In this document: piece by piece, positions 23,743 to 37,174 of the stretch
How the letters are laid out: each line of letters begins with the position of its first letter
Numbering within the stretch: the stretch's first letter is position 1
The notes under the pieces: model-generated
Database searches by the model: none
The model's input: the letters and a program-made list of their open reading frames with translations, nothing else
Told to the model about the DNA's origin: nothing
NCBI GenBank assembly: GCA_013399305.1
Contig: VXAI01000385.1
Span: 281,054-345,053 of the forward strand
Reading direction: 5' to 3'
DNA length: 64,000 bases
Source of the DNA: Rostratula benghalensis
Lineage: Eukaryota; Chordata; Aves; Charadriiformes; Rostratulidae
Program-made: the position numbers and the translations under genes

Positions 23743-26700
23743 TTTTCACGCTGCAGTGAAATTGAAAACACAGTAAAACTGAAACCAATTCAGAAGGAAT
23801 AAAAACAAACTCCAAACCCAACAACCCACCCATCAGCCCATCTCTAGTTGACTTTTGACCAGCCTCTCTTATCTGCCTTTAAGGTAAATTTGGCAAACAG
23901 GTTAGGGAACATCTCCAATGGAGCAGCTCAGGGTTCCAGTCCTAGGGGAAGGGCTCAGCTGGGGCAGAGGAGCAGCAAGATGTGTCTCCACCCTCTAGCC
24001 CATCACAGCACAACTGTGTACCTCTGTTTCCCTATCAAGAAATCAGATGCCTGAAAACTCTCCCATAAGTTGAAGACAATGAAATAATTTACTGACATTA
24101 GGCACCCCTTCCAATGATGCTTGTATTCATCAGGTCTTGATACAAGAAAGCTGAGCCAACTTGCATTTATTTACTGCATTCATTTGCATAATGATCATGT
24201 ATTTCCCTTCCATATTTTGTCCAAAATGAAGAACTGGATACTGTACAACTGAATTTAAAATAGCAGTCATCATATGTTGACTAATATCAGAAGATACAGG
24301 AACAGTGTGAGGCCATGACAGATGCACAATTGTTATTTGAGCAGAAACAACAACTCAGCTGCTTGACTGCTTTATGATGATTTGTTCTGGTTTATGGATA
24401 GGTTCTGCAGGGGTTGCAAATAGCACTCAAAGCCATGCAAGGCTATCTGACTCTGACAGAAGTCCTCCTTGAAGATTCAGCCAATACGTAGCAGAGGGTT
24501 TGGTGCATCACCTCTGTGGAAAGCTTGGGGTATTCTGTCCTTCATTGCTGTCTGCAATTTTGGGAAGGGCAGAGAAGGGTTTGTGTCATCATGTGCATCC
24601 TTGCCCAGTCATCATCCAATGCCTTTCCGTCTCCTTGCAGGGACCAAGTTGCACCTGGTACAAAAATATGCACAATAAATTAAATAACCCAGTCATTTCT
24701 GCAGCAATAGTCTTCCAGTTTAGTGAACTGAGTGAGAGCATCTCTCTGTGGAAACTGTCCTTGCGTGGCCAGGCGTTCAGAGGCTTGCACCCTAAGTCTC
24801 TAGTAAGGTCAGTTAGTGATTTCATGCTTGGTGCCACCCCTCATAAGAACAAGGCAAAACCACAGAGCTGTGGGGTTTAATGATCCAAGGCAGGACCCAT
24901 TGCGGGGAAGGCAGAGCCCTGGAGATGACAGGATAATGATATGGTGCAGATCAGTCCCCTGTAATAAGCCACACTGAGGCTGAAATGTGTGAAAGAGAAT
25001 TCAGGAGATAGCACAAATTATAATCTACATGGTCGAGCACCACTTTCTCTTCTTGGATTGAGGAAGATGGCAGGAAGTTGGGAAGAAGCTATACCAGCAT
25101 TGCATGCCAGGATCCCATAAACCCTTGCAGACCGAAGGAGAAAGAGTAATCCTAGTTTGCTTACTTTACCTGATTCAACATTGCTTCCTCTCATATCATT
25201 TAGGGACACAGAGCAAAGATGCACAAGCTGGCACAGCATGATGCAAAAGCACAGTGGGCAATTGCAATGTGCATTGCCAGGGAGGCAGTGAGTGGGTGCT
25301 GGAGCCCTCCCCTAGCATTTTCCACTTAATTCTGCAAATTTACTTGAGGCACCTTCATCTCTCCCTGTCAAAGGCCCTGCAGAGCAAAAGGCCCCTTCTA
25401 TCACCTGATCTGCCCACCACCCCTGGGTCGATTTTGCCAAATGCACAACAGAATTTACAAATTTTTCCACCAATTTCCATAGAGCAGCTCTCTCTCCCAG
25501 GCTTGCCCAAGCCAAAGCAGTTACAGGATCAGACTGGCATGCTTGGTGTCTCTCAGGAAAGAGTGAAGCATTGCCCTGGCTTGCTGCACTGCAGCAGAAA
25601 AGCCCTCGCCCAGGGATACCCATAGCCACTGTGTGCCCTGCATCAATTTGTTTTGATCAGATTCCATAGTCTCAAAATTATCAACCTTGAAGAAGCATGA
25701 AAATAAATAAATAATAATGCTTTCCTTCTGGTGATTTCTATTGTACTGATCTGGCTGGAAATCCCATCAGTTACTTGCTTTGATCAGGACTGATCCTCCA
25801 GGACCGTGAGATGCAGAAAGCGTTCCATCAAGCAGCAAAAAGAGCACATCTGAAGTGCATTTTAATTAAAGACTTCCAACTCTTGAGCTTTTTGTAGTAT
25901 TTGCATGTAGCTGAACTTTGGCCCAGCTGCTGTGGAAGAAATACAGTCTATTGCTGGGCTGTCTGTCACCTTGGAGCTGCTCTTGGTTCTCCAGGTATAG
26001 CTCTCCAGCCCCCCTGGCCAAGGAAGAAAAGGAGAGGTAGGAAGCTGGAATAAAGCAGTAGCCAGTTCTATTACTGCTATTACATTAACCCTTCGTAGGG
26101 TTAATGCCAGAAGTAGCATTTCAGATACTTTTGAGGAATGAGCAAGGGGTTTGCTGTGCAAGTGCACTCTAATAGCAATTATAGCAGATGTGGAAAAACC
26201 TTCCAAGCCTCACTGAAATATGCCTCTCCAATAACAAGCATTCCCAGGGTAAAAGCTATTTCAGCCTGATACTGTAAAATAGTAATTGGGAACCTGTAAT
26301 TCATGCACATTGCAAGCTGGAGCTCGGTTTGGATACAGCAAAATCCTTCCCAAGATGCAGCAGCCAGCCTGCTCCATGACTGCAGACACCAGGTGAATCA
26401 GCAACCAAAGGGAAAAAGTCTGGCCAAATGAACAAATAAATAGATAAATTACAAACTGCATATTAAGGAAAGGTTGATCTCAAGGCAAAAGAAAGCAGGC
26501 AGAAAGAAACAGGGCCAGAAACTTCAGGTGACCTTGAAGCACAGAAAGCCACTCTCTTTGAACATGGGCCCAGGTAGCCTATAATTTGGTAGGAGGGCGG
26601 CAAGAGTGAAAGGCATCTGAAGTGTGTGAGCCTTACAAAACTGTCACAGATACCCAGGTGAAACAAAGGTGGGTAACCTCTGTCTTCTGCCCAGCATGTG

Positions 26701-28544
26701 TCCCGTGTGTTTGTACACACACAAACGCATACACCCTGTCACGTGCATCCTTACACCTTCACACTCTTCAAATTCATATTATCAGTATGATAATTGCACG
26801 GGAAAAGAGAAACATCCTGCAGAGTCACTATACCCTAAGCAGTCTTTCTATAGCACAGCTCATTCAATGCACAATTACTGAACTGCAAATGTTTCAAACT
26901 ACTCTGACTTCTCCACCGTTATATTTAACTTTTGAGGGAGATTTCTATAAAGATCTTACCTGATATGGTAAAGAAGCCGCAGCCAGAGAGCAAGTGGGAT
27001 ATTTATTAAATGCCAATGAGTCCCCTGTTATTTCTCTAATAGCACTGGAAGCATTTTTATATTCTTTTTTTGGCTTTTTTTTTTTGAGTCCTGGTGTCTT
27101 AAGAGCACTTTCATAACTATCATCTATGCAGAGTTTTAAAAACGTAAAACTACTTTTAACACTAAAATCAGAGAAAAAACCGTATCAGACAAAGGAATTA
27201 TCAGCTTGTAGACTGAGACTGAAGAGCTGAATAACATTTTATTAGCAGAAAATTCAGAAGCTGCATTCATGGAAAAAGAAAACTCCATACATTGATGTCA
27301 TCTGGGCAGTGAAACCATGTTAGATGGTTTACCTTTGTTCTCTGCCAAGTACTGTGCTCAGCACAACACAAAGAGAACTCCTTGGCCCCAAAGACTGTGT
27401 TTTAAAGTGATGAGGATTAGATTAATAAAAGATTACTTGGCAATCCTTTAAAAATCTGCCAGGAAAATGGGAAATAAAATTTTAAACCAGCACTGTCACT
27501 CGTGCAATGTGACATCAGTGGTGCTCTGCAAAAACACAAGCTTCTTACAGCTCTGACCTTGCGCAGCTCTTGCCACATCTGACCACAGCACAGCCTGCTT
27601 TATGCTTTTTGGAAAGTGGCAATATTTGCTCCTCAAACACCTCTAAAAATCTAGACTCTGGCTTGCCAATCTCTGTTACTTCACCCCAAGCCTAAAGCTA
27701 CACTACTGTTGGACATCCCAGGGGCTCCAGGATGTTATAGAGGAATCTGTGTCAGTCCTGCTGGCTGCAGCACCTTGGTACTTTGGGCAGCTCTTGCTCC
27801 CTCATACCCAGCTGCGTGGGACTGTCTGGGTGCAGTCCATGGATGAATTTTCCCCATGTATTCCTTGGCATTTCCTTTTTGTAGCTCATGTGACTGCCTC
27901 ACAAGTCACATGCTTTGAAGTAGACTCATCACTTTACCACACAGATACACCTCTCGCTGCCACTGGGACATGGTAAAACATGGACCCTACTGCACAATAT
28001 ACAATACATGTCACTGGCTGAGTTTCATCACGAGAACTTCAGCACCTTTCTTTCTCTCTTTTATAGAAGGATGACAGATGGGGATGACTATTTCTTACTA
28101 TTTTTATTTTTATCTATAAATAAGACATTTTAATTTCATGTCAAAATTGAAAGGTCTGTCTGTAGATGTAGGAAAACACCTTTTATTTAATCTTTTAATG
28201 TCCTCACATATATCAAGAATGGGGTTGTCTTGCATACTTCAAGAATAAAAACTACCTCTATCTAAAAGTCATATTGTAATTTTGAGGATTTTTTTTTAAT
28301 ATTGCAAACAACTCTCTCAATATTCAAAATGTATTTCTAATACTCCACGTATAACAAAAAGATTTACAACAAACTATGAAAAAGTAGCAATTACTGACTG
28401 GGGAAGCATAAATAAAAATTTAAAATATTCAGCTGATCCATAATTCATTTGGTAGCAGACACCCAGCCATCTGGGCTGGGGTAAGCCCATGACTTTGTAA
28501 TAGGACGGTAGATGAAGATCTTGCATTCAGAATAAATGTAGCCA

Positions 28545-28559
28545 TCACACACACACACA
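28545..28559 (+). repeat. Short (CA)n microsatellite
   Basis: About seven CA units in intron 5. Confidence 0.85.
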
Positions 28560-29229
28560 AATAATTAAAAATCAAACAATAACCCCTTTGTGCAACACTG
28601 GCTTTCAGGTTTTACTTTGTTCTGCCAGTATGTTTGCTTTTTAACTACCTATGATTGCATTCTCAGATTGCATGTGACCACACTTCAAAAATAAATCAAA
28701 ATACTTCTTGAAGCTGATTATCAGCATACACACAGGACTTCACAAATTATATTATTCTCTCTTCCTGCCTGAACCCTCACTGGCAGTTTGGTAGTCATTT
28801 TGACATTCCCCATGGACACAGAAGGTGCTCACACCCAGCAGAAAGATCCTGCTACAAGGCCCAGCAGTGCTGCCACACAGCAGTGTGTAAGGTACACCCA
28901 GGTTTAAATGGAGACCATGGTCTTCGAGACAGTACTAGGTTTACCTCTCCTTATTAAAATAGCCCTGTATTCACTCATTGTGGTATGGAAGATTACACTT
29001 TGTTCTTAAGAGTACATTGTTCTAGGTTAAATGCTGCAATATTTGTGTTAATGCACTAGCTTCCAGTGCAGCATCTCTAAATGACAGTGCTTTCCAAATA
29101 AATGGGCAATTGCAAGCCTTAAACCCTATATTTATGGCCCTAATAGCCCCTCTCTGACCAACCTGAATCTAAAGCACAGGCATACCTGTGCATAAACTGT
29201 CAGGCATACCAAATTCATATAGCATTGCT

Positions 29230-29420
29230 TGCAGTTGCTAAAATTTTCTCAGAGTTCATAAAATGGTTAGACAAATTCATGGGAGAAAAATCCATTAAGG
29301 GCTATAAAGCACAAAGAGATTGTCTCTGGAGGTTGGAAGAAAGCATTGGTATATGTTTGCATCCTGTTCATATCTTTGCTATAGTATCCACTACGGGCCA
29401 TTGCTGTAACAAGTACTGTT
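29230..29420 (+). mobile_element. Possible ancient CR1/L3-like 3' relic
   Basis: Diverged sequence with GGTTAGACAAATTCATGGGA, GAAAAATCCATTAAGGGCTA and a later CACTACGGGCCATTGCTG. The order and spacing resemble the last part of old CR1 elements. Weak evidence; boundaries uncertain. Confidence 0.45.
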
Positions 29421-30480
29421 ACAGTAGACATTTAAGAGGCAAGCCCTGCTCACCACCCTGGCTATAGAAAGGGTGCTTTTCAAAAATAAGTATCTTCTTA
29501 AGCTTTCGCAGGCCCTAGGTCAGCAGTTCTGGTCGGAAAGTAGAGCTACAAACCCAGTCTTGCTTCTCATGTGAGTTGCATGCAACACGCTGCACCTGAC
29601 AGAGAATCCTCTTGGACATTCTTTGTTATTTTTAAAGAAAAGAAGCAAGCTGTCCCCCTCCCCAAGGCAAACTAAGAGGCCTGAAAGTTGTAAGAATGAT
29701 GCCCTGAACCTTTAAAGGACTTGAACCTGACCATGCTTAAAGGCAACCCCTGAAAACAGGCTTCCCAGCACAGACATCTCCTTGCCTCATTTTTTGGTGG
29801 TTTCTTCCCAGACTGCACAGAGATGCCATCTATCAGTTTCAAGACTATGCAGCTGCTGATGTAAGATTGCAATAAGGTCTATGTTGCAGGTTTCCCTTTC
29901 TGAGTTGCCCTTGGCTGCTCTTCAAAGACTGGTACCTGCCACGTACGAAGGAAACCACCTTCTTCCCTGCTCCCCGCCATTGCACGGAGTAAGGATCATG
30001 ACTTTCAGCAAACCTTCCTGCTCCAAGTGCTTTCCAGCTGCTCCAGGTATCTACTGGCACTTTTGGTCAAGCAAGCATCTAGTCATGCCTCCCAGACAGT
30101 AGTACAGCTTGCCAGGCCCTGTTCTCCAGCACCTTTGGTTAAATAGCATTGCTGCACCACAGGATGCAACTTCTGTCTCTCACTTGTGTCAGGCATGCAG
30201 ACTCCTTGAGACACATCTAGATCTTTCTTCCCTTTCTTCCCAGAAGAGGCTCAAAAATATAATGTGGATCACAGAAGAGAACTGAACACTGGCTTCTGAC
30301 TTTTCAAAAAGAAAACAGGCAGGAGGCTTATCTTTAAACACACACAAAGAAGGTGTTTAAGTGTAAAGGAGTACATGGCACTTGGGATGCCAGCAGGAGA
30401 ATGGCCCCACTCACACTCCCCACCTCCAGGCCAGCTCCATGCCTGGTGCTTGAAGCTATGCCCAGCATGGGAGCTGCTGG

Positions 30481-30490
30481 AAACAAAAAG

Positions 30491-30521
<31 letters not shown>

Positions 30522-30524
30522 AAA
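30481..30524 (+). repeat. (CAAAA)n simple repeat
   Basis: About five CAAAA units inside an A-rich tract that ends in CCCTG. Confidence 0.9.
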
Positions 30525-30811
30525 CCCTGCTTGGCTGTTTAGAATGGTTTAAAGTGAATACTCTTGTCAGATTTTAAGCCTAGAAAGGTTTTAAACATTG
30601 TGTCTTCCCCTCTGTGCTCCTAGGATGATACAACGGGCACACAGGCAACTGTGAATCACATCCTATTATGAGACACAGGTCTCTGACCAAGACGTCATGG
30701 TAGCTGCTTTCTGCATACAGGGTAGATAAGATGAAAGACCTCAAGGGAGATGCACATCTCTGTCTAGAGTGACAGCATTACTTAATCATCCAGCTTGGTG
30801 AAATCGTTGGG

Positions 30812-30828
30812 AAAAAAAAAAAAAAAAA
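30812..30828 (+). repeat. Poly(A) run, 17 nt
   Basis: Uninterrupted A17 in intron 5. Confidence 0.9.
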
Positions 30829-33800
30829 GTCACACAGTTGTCACTTGAAAAGCAAACTTCAATATTAGCAGCACATGCAGACTGCTCCCTGGAAACTGTC
30901 TGGTGGCTCTCGGTGGTAAAGTTGAGCAAAACCATGAACAAGAAAAGGATGGCTAACTCAATCCTACCATTGCTACTTATGAATTATTTACTGGGCTCCA
31001 GCCCACATGCACAAGGCACACTTTCTAATGTGCTGTGAGAGTGCATTACAGATGGCTCCCTGCCATCTGTGCTGGGAAGTCCCTGGGGCATGTATTTAGC
31101 AGCAATCCCACAGGGGAGAACTATGCTTTGGCCAACTCATATACCTATGAGGGAGCAAGGTCCTCTGCCTGCAGCAGCTCTAGGGTAGTCACAATGGAGG
31201 CCCATGCACTTTCCACTTCCCCTGGCTTGTGGCATTGCTCACCCTTTATAGGTACCTCTTTTCCAGCAGAAACGATCTGCAAAATCCCACAGAAATGACA
31301 AAGGTTTGGAAGATGCAAGTGGGTGACAGGGGAAATAGTCTTGTATCCGAAGCCTACGGCTACTACATCACAAATGAGCTGGTCCCACCTCAAGTACCGT
31401 CAGGTCCCCAGGGACTGGGGACCAGAAGCATGCTGGGGTCACCAGCTGAGATTAGCTGATCTGCCTCCTCTTGTGCAGAAAACATTACTATTTCCTCACT
31501 GTATTTCCAAATCTGATTTCAAAAGTTCAGAGGAAAATTATATCAGTCTGAAAATGCCAGACTGATTGCCGGTGCCAATTCTTTTTCTCATTATTTTAAA
31601 TTGGGGAGAGGGGAAGAGGGACAAATTATTTTGAAAAATAAATGAGAAAACGAGATTTTTATCAGGAAGAAATCCCTTCGGGAGCGTAAACCAGAGGTAG
31701 CTGCTGCTGCCAAAAGCTCCCATGCACAGAAGAAGTGATGTGCCCAGCACCCCACTGACTGCACATTCTCTGTAGTCCTGAAATCAGTGTGGTCTTTTCA
31801 GAGGGACAAAAGCCAAACCAACAAAACAGACCCTGGCATTTCTTTGCAGTGCTGGGTTAGTGAATACCTGCCAGTGGGATTCCAGCAGCCAGACCCATCC
31901 CACACCGTGCAGTTTATTCACTGTCCACAGCCAGCAGTACTTGTAGCAGGATTTCTCCTACTGCTGCAGTTGGCTTTGTGTCACCACCTTTAGTGACTCA
32001 ACTTCATTACACCAGCCTTCAGGAAAATATAACCACACCATCAGAAAACCTTTGCAAGGGAAAGGCTGAGGCCCCAGAACTATGTCTCTCGGTGGTAATT
32101 TCAGGGGAAAGATGAGTGGGCAGAGACTCTCTGAAGACTCATGTGCCCTATCTGCTCTTATTTCAGTGAGGATAGCTGAAGGTGAGGCTTTTTCAGAGAT
32201 ATCCAGCATCTTTGGGCATGGTCAGGCATGGACCACTCCCACCTGCACACCTCCATTACTTGCCTCAAAGGACAAAAGAAGAAAGTTCATTTTTCTGATG
32301 CACCTTTGGAAAACAGGTACCCAGTTTCTATGCTTGGCAGCTAGTCTAATTTGCCAAATCCCCTTCTACTGCTGCTTTATTTCTGGCAAGAATGAACTGA
32401 TAGAGGAGTGCCAAAAGTGCTACAGTTCCAGCAAACAGGCCTGGTTCTCCTGAACGCGTGGTGGGACCAGTCAAGAGAGACAACACAATACAATTATCAC
32501 TTCTTGCTTTGGAGAGAGGTTTGATACAACCTCCTGTTGAATCAAACACAAGAGCACACATATGGAGTTCCAGCAATGTACAGTGAATTAAACACTCATG
32601 GCTCAAGCCATTAGTATCTCACTGGATTGCAGCTCTACCCGGGTAAATAGTGAGACTCAACCAGAAGTGACACTTACTCACTTCTCCTTAGCATGCGTAC
32701 GTTCATAACAGGTCTACTAGTTCCCTTCAATGGACATTTTGTTACAAGGATGGGGGTGATAAAGGGGGTTAAATCCTTGCCCTGATGCACAGGAAGGCAG
32801 CTATGTGGTTAAATCCTGATGCAACTATGGGGAGTTTGGCATATAATTTACAAAACAGGACCCTTTCCCCAATTTGCACTGATCAGCAGTGTATCTTCTC
32901 TTCTTGTGCAGCTACATTTACTGAGGTACGTGGGGATTTAACTCTGCACACCATGGAAAATCCGATGCCAGCAATTAAATACAAATGCAAACCCACTAAG
33001 AGGAAAAAAAAAACCCCAACTTTTTTCCAAAATCAGCATTACTGATGGCAGCCTTCACAACAGGAAAACAGTAAACAGCATTGGGATCATGGCACCCACT
33101 GATCTGCATTAAACTGATGCATTCAACAGGTGTCATACTGCTAACCACCGAAGTTCCTCCAGAGGATTTCCTGCCACATCTATCAGTAGCAACCCTGGCA
33201 TTCCTTTATTTCCTCTCCTCAAGACATATCTGAATGATTTGCCCAACACTTTTGACAATCCAGTCTAATTACCAACACAGGTACCTGATGAAGTCCAATG
33301 CAATTGCACTCTCTCGCCGCTGGCTGCCAAGCTCATGCAGGTACAGCTGGGCCTGTTTTGTCCCAGTTTCTAACAGGGTCAGAGGAATGAAATGCAGCCC
33401 CTGCTCCAGTTAGCATTTTTCTGCTCTGCAGTGGGGATCTGTCAATCTCCACCTCGCTGTTAGGCTGCATACCACACCACACCAGGCTTCCTGGCTAAGC
33501 CTTGTCTGTAAGGGCAAGGCAAGGTGTGGCCCCTGTGATCTGGCAGCACAGTCCTCATGTTCCCAAATGCCATCAGTTCACATTTCTGGAAGGACTCTGC
33601 AGCAGACAAGTGCCACTGGGGAGCCCTGAATTAAATGGCAGGAAGCAAGTCAGGTATGCAAATTGAGAGACCCTAAAACACGTGAGCATGAGGGACAAGA
33701 GAAGGATAGAAAGGTCTCCAGGGCTTATAGAAGCTGTGTAATGTTAATGTTAACCTGGTGTGTTAATGCACATGGAAAGAGATGCAATCATGTTTTTGCC

Positions 33801-34356
33801 TCCCATGACACCTCCAAATGACAGGGGACATCAGCAACTCCCTGAGTGGGTCCAAGGTGACAGCTCTTCTCAATCGCTGGGCAAAGGAAGGGCAAAGAGA
33901 TCTGAGCCCCAGAGAAAGGAACAAACCAGTCTAAATGATCTCTGCCTGTACAGTGCAAAACCAAGAAAGACACAGTATGCAATGACATCTCAGCCCTACC
34001 TTGTTGGAGAAGCAGTAACAATGTACCATATCTTACCAGCCTGAGTCCAGTCACTTTAGCACCACAGTGCAGATTGAATTTCTTAAAGCACTCAAAACAA
34101 TTCTCTTAGGGTAACTGTTTGCAAAGTTAGGATGTATTAACCATCGGCATTTGGAATTTAAATGAACTCCTAGAAATCTTCCTTTCTTTTCCCAGCTGTT
34201 TCTTTCTGGTTTAGAGGATGGATACGCCAAAATGCAAAGACATGGAGGGATATCTGAGTTGCTTGGTGTAGAAGGAAAAAGCCACAAGTCCTAAAAAAGT
34301 ATGTTCTGCTGGACGCAAACATACTGGAGACTGCAGTAACCATAACCTATGAGAAA

Positions 34357-34389
34357 CAACACACACCCACACCCACACACACACACACC
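34357..34389 (+). repeat. (CA)n microsatellite, UG repeat in the EPHA5 transcript
   Basis: Interrupted CA dinucleotide repeat with CCCA interruptions. In the sense of EPHA5 it reads as a UG-rich tract starting 135 nt downstream of the exon 5 donor. Confidence 0.9.
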
Positions 34390-34523
34390 CTCCATGTCTG
34401 AAGAGGCCAAAGTCCATCCCTCCATGCTGGGGACTTCCATCCATTTCAAAGGGAGGTCTGCACCTGGCGTGACTGGCTTAAGACTCCCACCCCAGACATT
34501 CCCCATGTTGAAGATCCACTTAC

Positions 34524-34859
34524 CTGCTTGGTTTGTGGTTACATTTACAGACACAAACTGCCGGGCTCCGGGGTTCTGGTCGGACACTCCATTCACTGCC
34601 TCAATTTCAAAGGTATAGTTTGTATGAGCAAGCAGATCCACCATCATGACAGAGGTGTTTTTCAGGCCGGTTTGCTGGGGGAGGTACCTGACATGACTGC
34701 CACACGCCTCACACAGACCTGAGTGTGAGTTGCACTTCTTGCATGCAATATAATAAGACACATCTTTCCTTCCACCAGTATCAGCAGGGGGAATCCATTC
34801 CAGAAAGACACTAGTCTCGTTAACATTTGAGATGGCACTCCGAGGAGCAGAGGGGGGTC
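34524..34859 (-). CDS. EPHA5: EPHA5 exon 5: first fibronectin type III domain
   Basis: This exon encodes 112 residues covering the whole first fibronectin type III repeat of the Eph ectodomain. Key stretches are [20 protein letters not shown], the EPHA5-typical [33 protein letters not shown] and the end VNVTTNQA. Candidate N-glycosylation sequons are NET, NTS, NYT and NVT. The exon is 336 bp, the canonical length. The acceptor is a T-rich tract ending ACCAG (AG at 34861-34860) and the donor is CAG|GTAAGTGG (GT at 34523-34522), both strong. The first two bases GA complete the Arg codon begun in exon 4, and the last base G begins an Ala codon finished in exon 6. The SYYIACKKC and [16 protein letters not shown] segments separate it from EPHA3, EPHA4, EPHA6 and EPHA7 as I recall them. 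The residues [10 protein letters not shown] differ slightly from human EPHA5 and fit an avian orthologue. Confidence 0.96.
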
Positions 34860-36303
34860 CTGGTTTGTAAAGTGAGAAAAACACATGGTAAAAACAGTAT
34901 TATCAGTCGTCCTGCTCTCTACTACTTTCTAGGCTGAAAAGAGATGCCCCATTGCTCGTGTGCCATAAAATACATGGGGACCATTTGCAAAAGCACCTGA
35001 AGAACTAGGAAAATGGGGATTTGTTCTGAGCACTCCCACCTCACCTCAAGAGGTCTCTGTTGGGATGCAGCCACCTGTATAGGAGGAGAGGATGCAGAGC
35101 TGACTTAAACCCAACAGAAGGAGCACTTTAAGCCAGGGCATTGTCTCTGGTGCTCTCCTTGCTCTTCCTGTGAAGGGTGCTGCAAATCTTTGCTCTGCTC
35201 AAGTCACCATCGGCTCCACTAAGGGCAAGATTCTCCCTCCTCAGCCCACTGCCCCTATATTACTAGCCCTAGGTTCTATAAAAAGACATACACTGGGGTA
35301 TTGACGCCACTTAGGTACTCAAGATGCCAAATATTTCCTGTGTATGCACTTGCCTCTCCCCATCAGCTATTTGGCAACAGTAAAACCTAAGCTTGGGCAT
35401 CCAAATGACACCTAAGTGAGCCACTTGTAGCCCAAAGCAGATGGTGATCTACATGGGCCACTGGAACCACAGCCATATCTGGCTACTCAACAGCAGCCTT
35501 TGGTCCCTGCCAAGCTCTAGCACGGTTGGTTAGCCACACCATGCTTGCTTATTTTGCCAAGCCTCCCTGCTCGGGATGCCAGCACGGCGCTGGCAAGGCT
35601 ACTGAGGCGGAACAGCTGCTGCAGAGGTACCAGAGCTCCTGCAAATGGTGAGCTCTTTTCCTTCAACATGCTGGGAAAGGCCATGCCTGGGCAAGCAAAG
35701 CCCACCTTCAAAACTGCTCACTTGCAGAAGGTGCTGCAAGCTTTTTGTTTTTATCAGGTTTGTGTTGGAGATGAAGAGCAAGCTGCAGATACACCCTGAA
35801 GACAATATAAAAGGACAAGCAGGAATCCCATGCAAGAGAGCTACACATCATATACTCAGGAATGTATGAGGAAGAAAGGGGAAACTTGTTAAAGCAAGAC
35901 AGGATGGATTTTAATCATGGCACCACCAGAAGCTATGCTGCAAAGACTGATGTTTTGTCCAAGGGAGGTAGAGGAGGGAAGGCAACACATCTCCTTTGGT
36001 TTGAATGCATCTGTCAAAACTCATGAGCAGTTCCTTGAGAAGAGCCCAACAAGTAGCTTCACCAGCTAGAAATCCATATGAATTTAACACTCCATTTTAG
36101 GCTGTCATCTTCTCGTTTCCTTGTGATAATTAAACTAATTTTGTTACTTAAAACAGGCAGTGTTGCAAAAATAAAATTACCTTATAAACCAGAAGCATTT
36201 TCCTCTGTCTCCCCTTCCTTTTAAAGTCTATACAATTGGTAACACTGATAAACACTCTCACGATTTCAACTTGAGCTGTTCAGATCTAATCCCCATATAC
36301 CTC

Positions 36304-36333
36304 TTTTTTCTTTTTTTTTTTTTTTTTTTTTTT
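36304..36333 (+). repeat. Poly(T) tract
   Basis: T6, C, T23, followed by CCCC. It is poly(A) in the sense of EPHA5, in intron 4. Confidence 0.9.
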
Positions 36334-37124
36334 CCCCTTTTGGGAGGAAGCAGTTGAAGACAAAGAAGATAAGTTAGTTCAGAAAACAGCCGATCAGCTT
36401 TGTCTTGTTCTGTGATCACTTCCGTTCACTACAAACTGGGAGCAAGCCCAGCAGCAGGGACCCTGTGCTATTTAGCAGATGACACCAAGGTACAGCCCAA
36501 GTCAGGACTATTTTCTGCACTATCATACTCACACTAATATAATGGAAACTATGGAATTCATCACTGAAACTGTGTGGAGTTAATATATATTGCCCTCAAG
36601 GGGTTTTTTTAATGTGTTTTCTTAACCGGTTAAATCGCCCTATTTTTTCTTTTACTGGATGAATGTCCTTTTACTGCTACCAGTGCTGTAGGAAAAAATA
36701 GAGAACTCAAACATAAGAAACACTTACTGGACAATGTGTCTTTAATGGAGGATGAATTATAACTTTTGTAAAGTCACCAGAGGTTTTTCCTTGCTTTGTA
36801 CAGAAGAGTCAACTGCTCTTCTTGAAGGTTTAAAAACATCAACTTCAGTAGAAGTGCTTTGAAGCTCGTAGGACTTCATAACCTATAAAATTAGCATTCT
36901 CACAGGGGCTCTGATAACAGTCTTTAGTAGTCTACAGATATCTAACAAAACCTACTTAAGAATCCTGAAACCACAACTGGGTAAAACTTTGATAAATCAC
37001 AGCTGGGAGAACAAAACAGTGTTTTACCTTCAGAAGAGGGGGAGCCTAGGTCTACTAAGACATTCTGTTTTAATTTCCAATCTCCTTTAGTCAAGGACAA
37101 AGTTATTAGGTTACTGATTTTATT

Positions 37125-37174
37125 GGGGGTTTTTTTGTTTGTTTGGTTTTGGTTTGTTTGTTGTTTTTTTTTTA
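37125..37174 (+). repeat. G/T-rich low-complexity tract
   Basis: G5T8 followed by GTTTG units and a T10 run. Confidence 0.85.

Larger units (their letters stand above)
3652..34523 (-). other. EPHA5: EPHA5 intron 5 (about 30.9 kb)
   Basis: This large intron lies between the exons for the two fibronectin domains. It holds most of the recognisable repeats: CR1 relics near 13.6, 17.1, 20.8, 23.6 and 29.3 kb, MIR-like relics near 14.2 and 19.2 kb, an ERVL-like LTR ending near 22.7 kb, and several homopolymer and microsatellite tracts. The segments 3652-13600 (apart from an A/C tract at 10521-10565 and a T/G tract at 11541-11597) and 29500-34300 look like unique intronic DNA. No nested gene with splice sites or a recognisable protein is visible on either strand. 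Confidence 0.85.

Noticed and set aside
23830..24060. Possible further MIR-like relic (CTCTGTTTCCCTATC)
   Set aside because: The upstream MIR core (GGCTCTGCC, GTGACCTTGGGCAAG) is missing, so the match is too weak.
34211..34521. C-terminal extension of the exon 5 open frame beyond the donor
   Set aside because: The open frame continues past GTAAGT into intron and repeat sequence ([11 protein letters not shown] from the CA repeat). The family exon length and a strong donor place the exon end at 34524.
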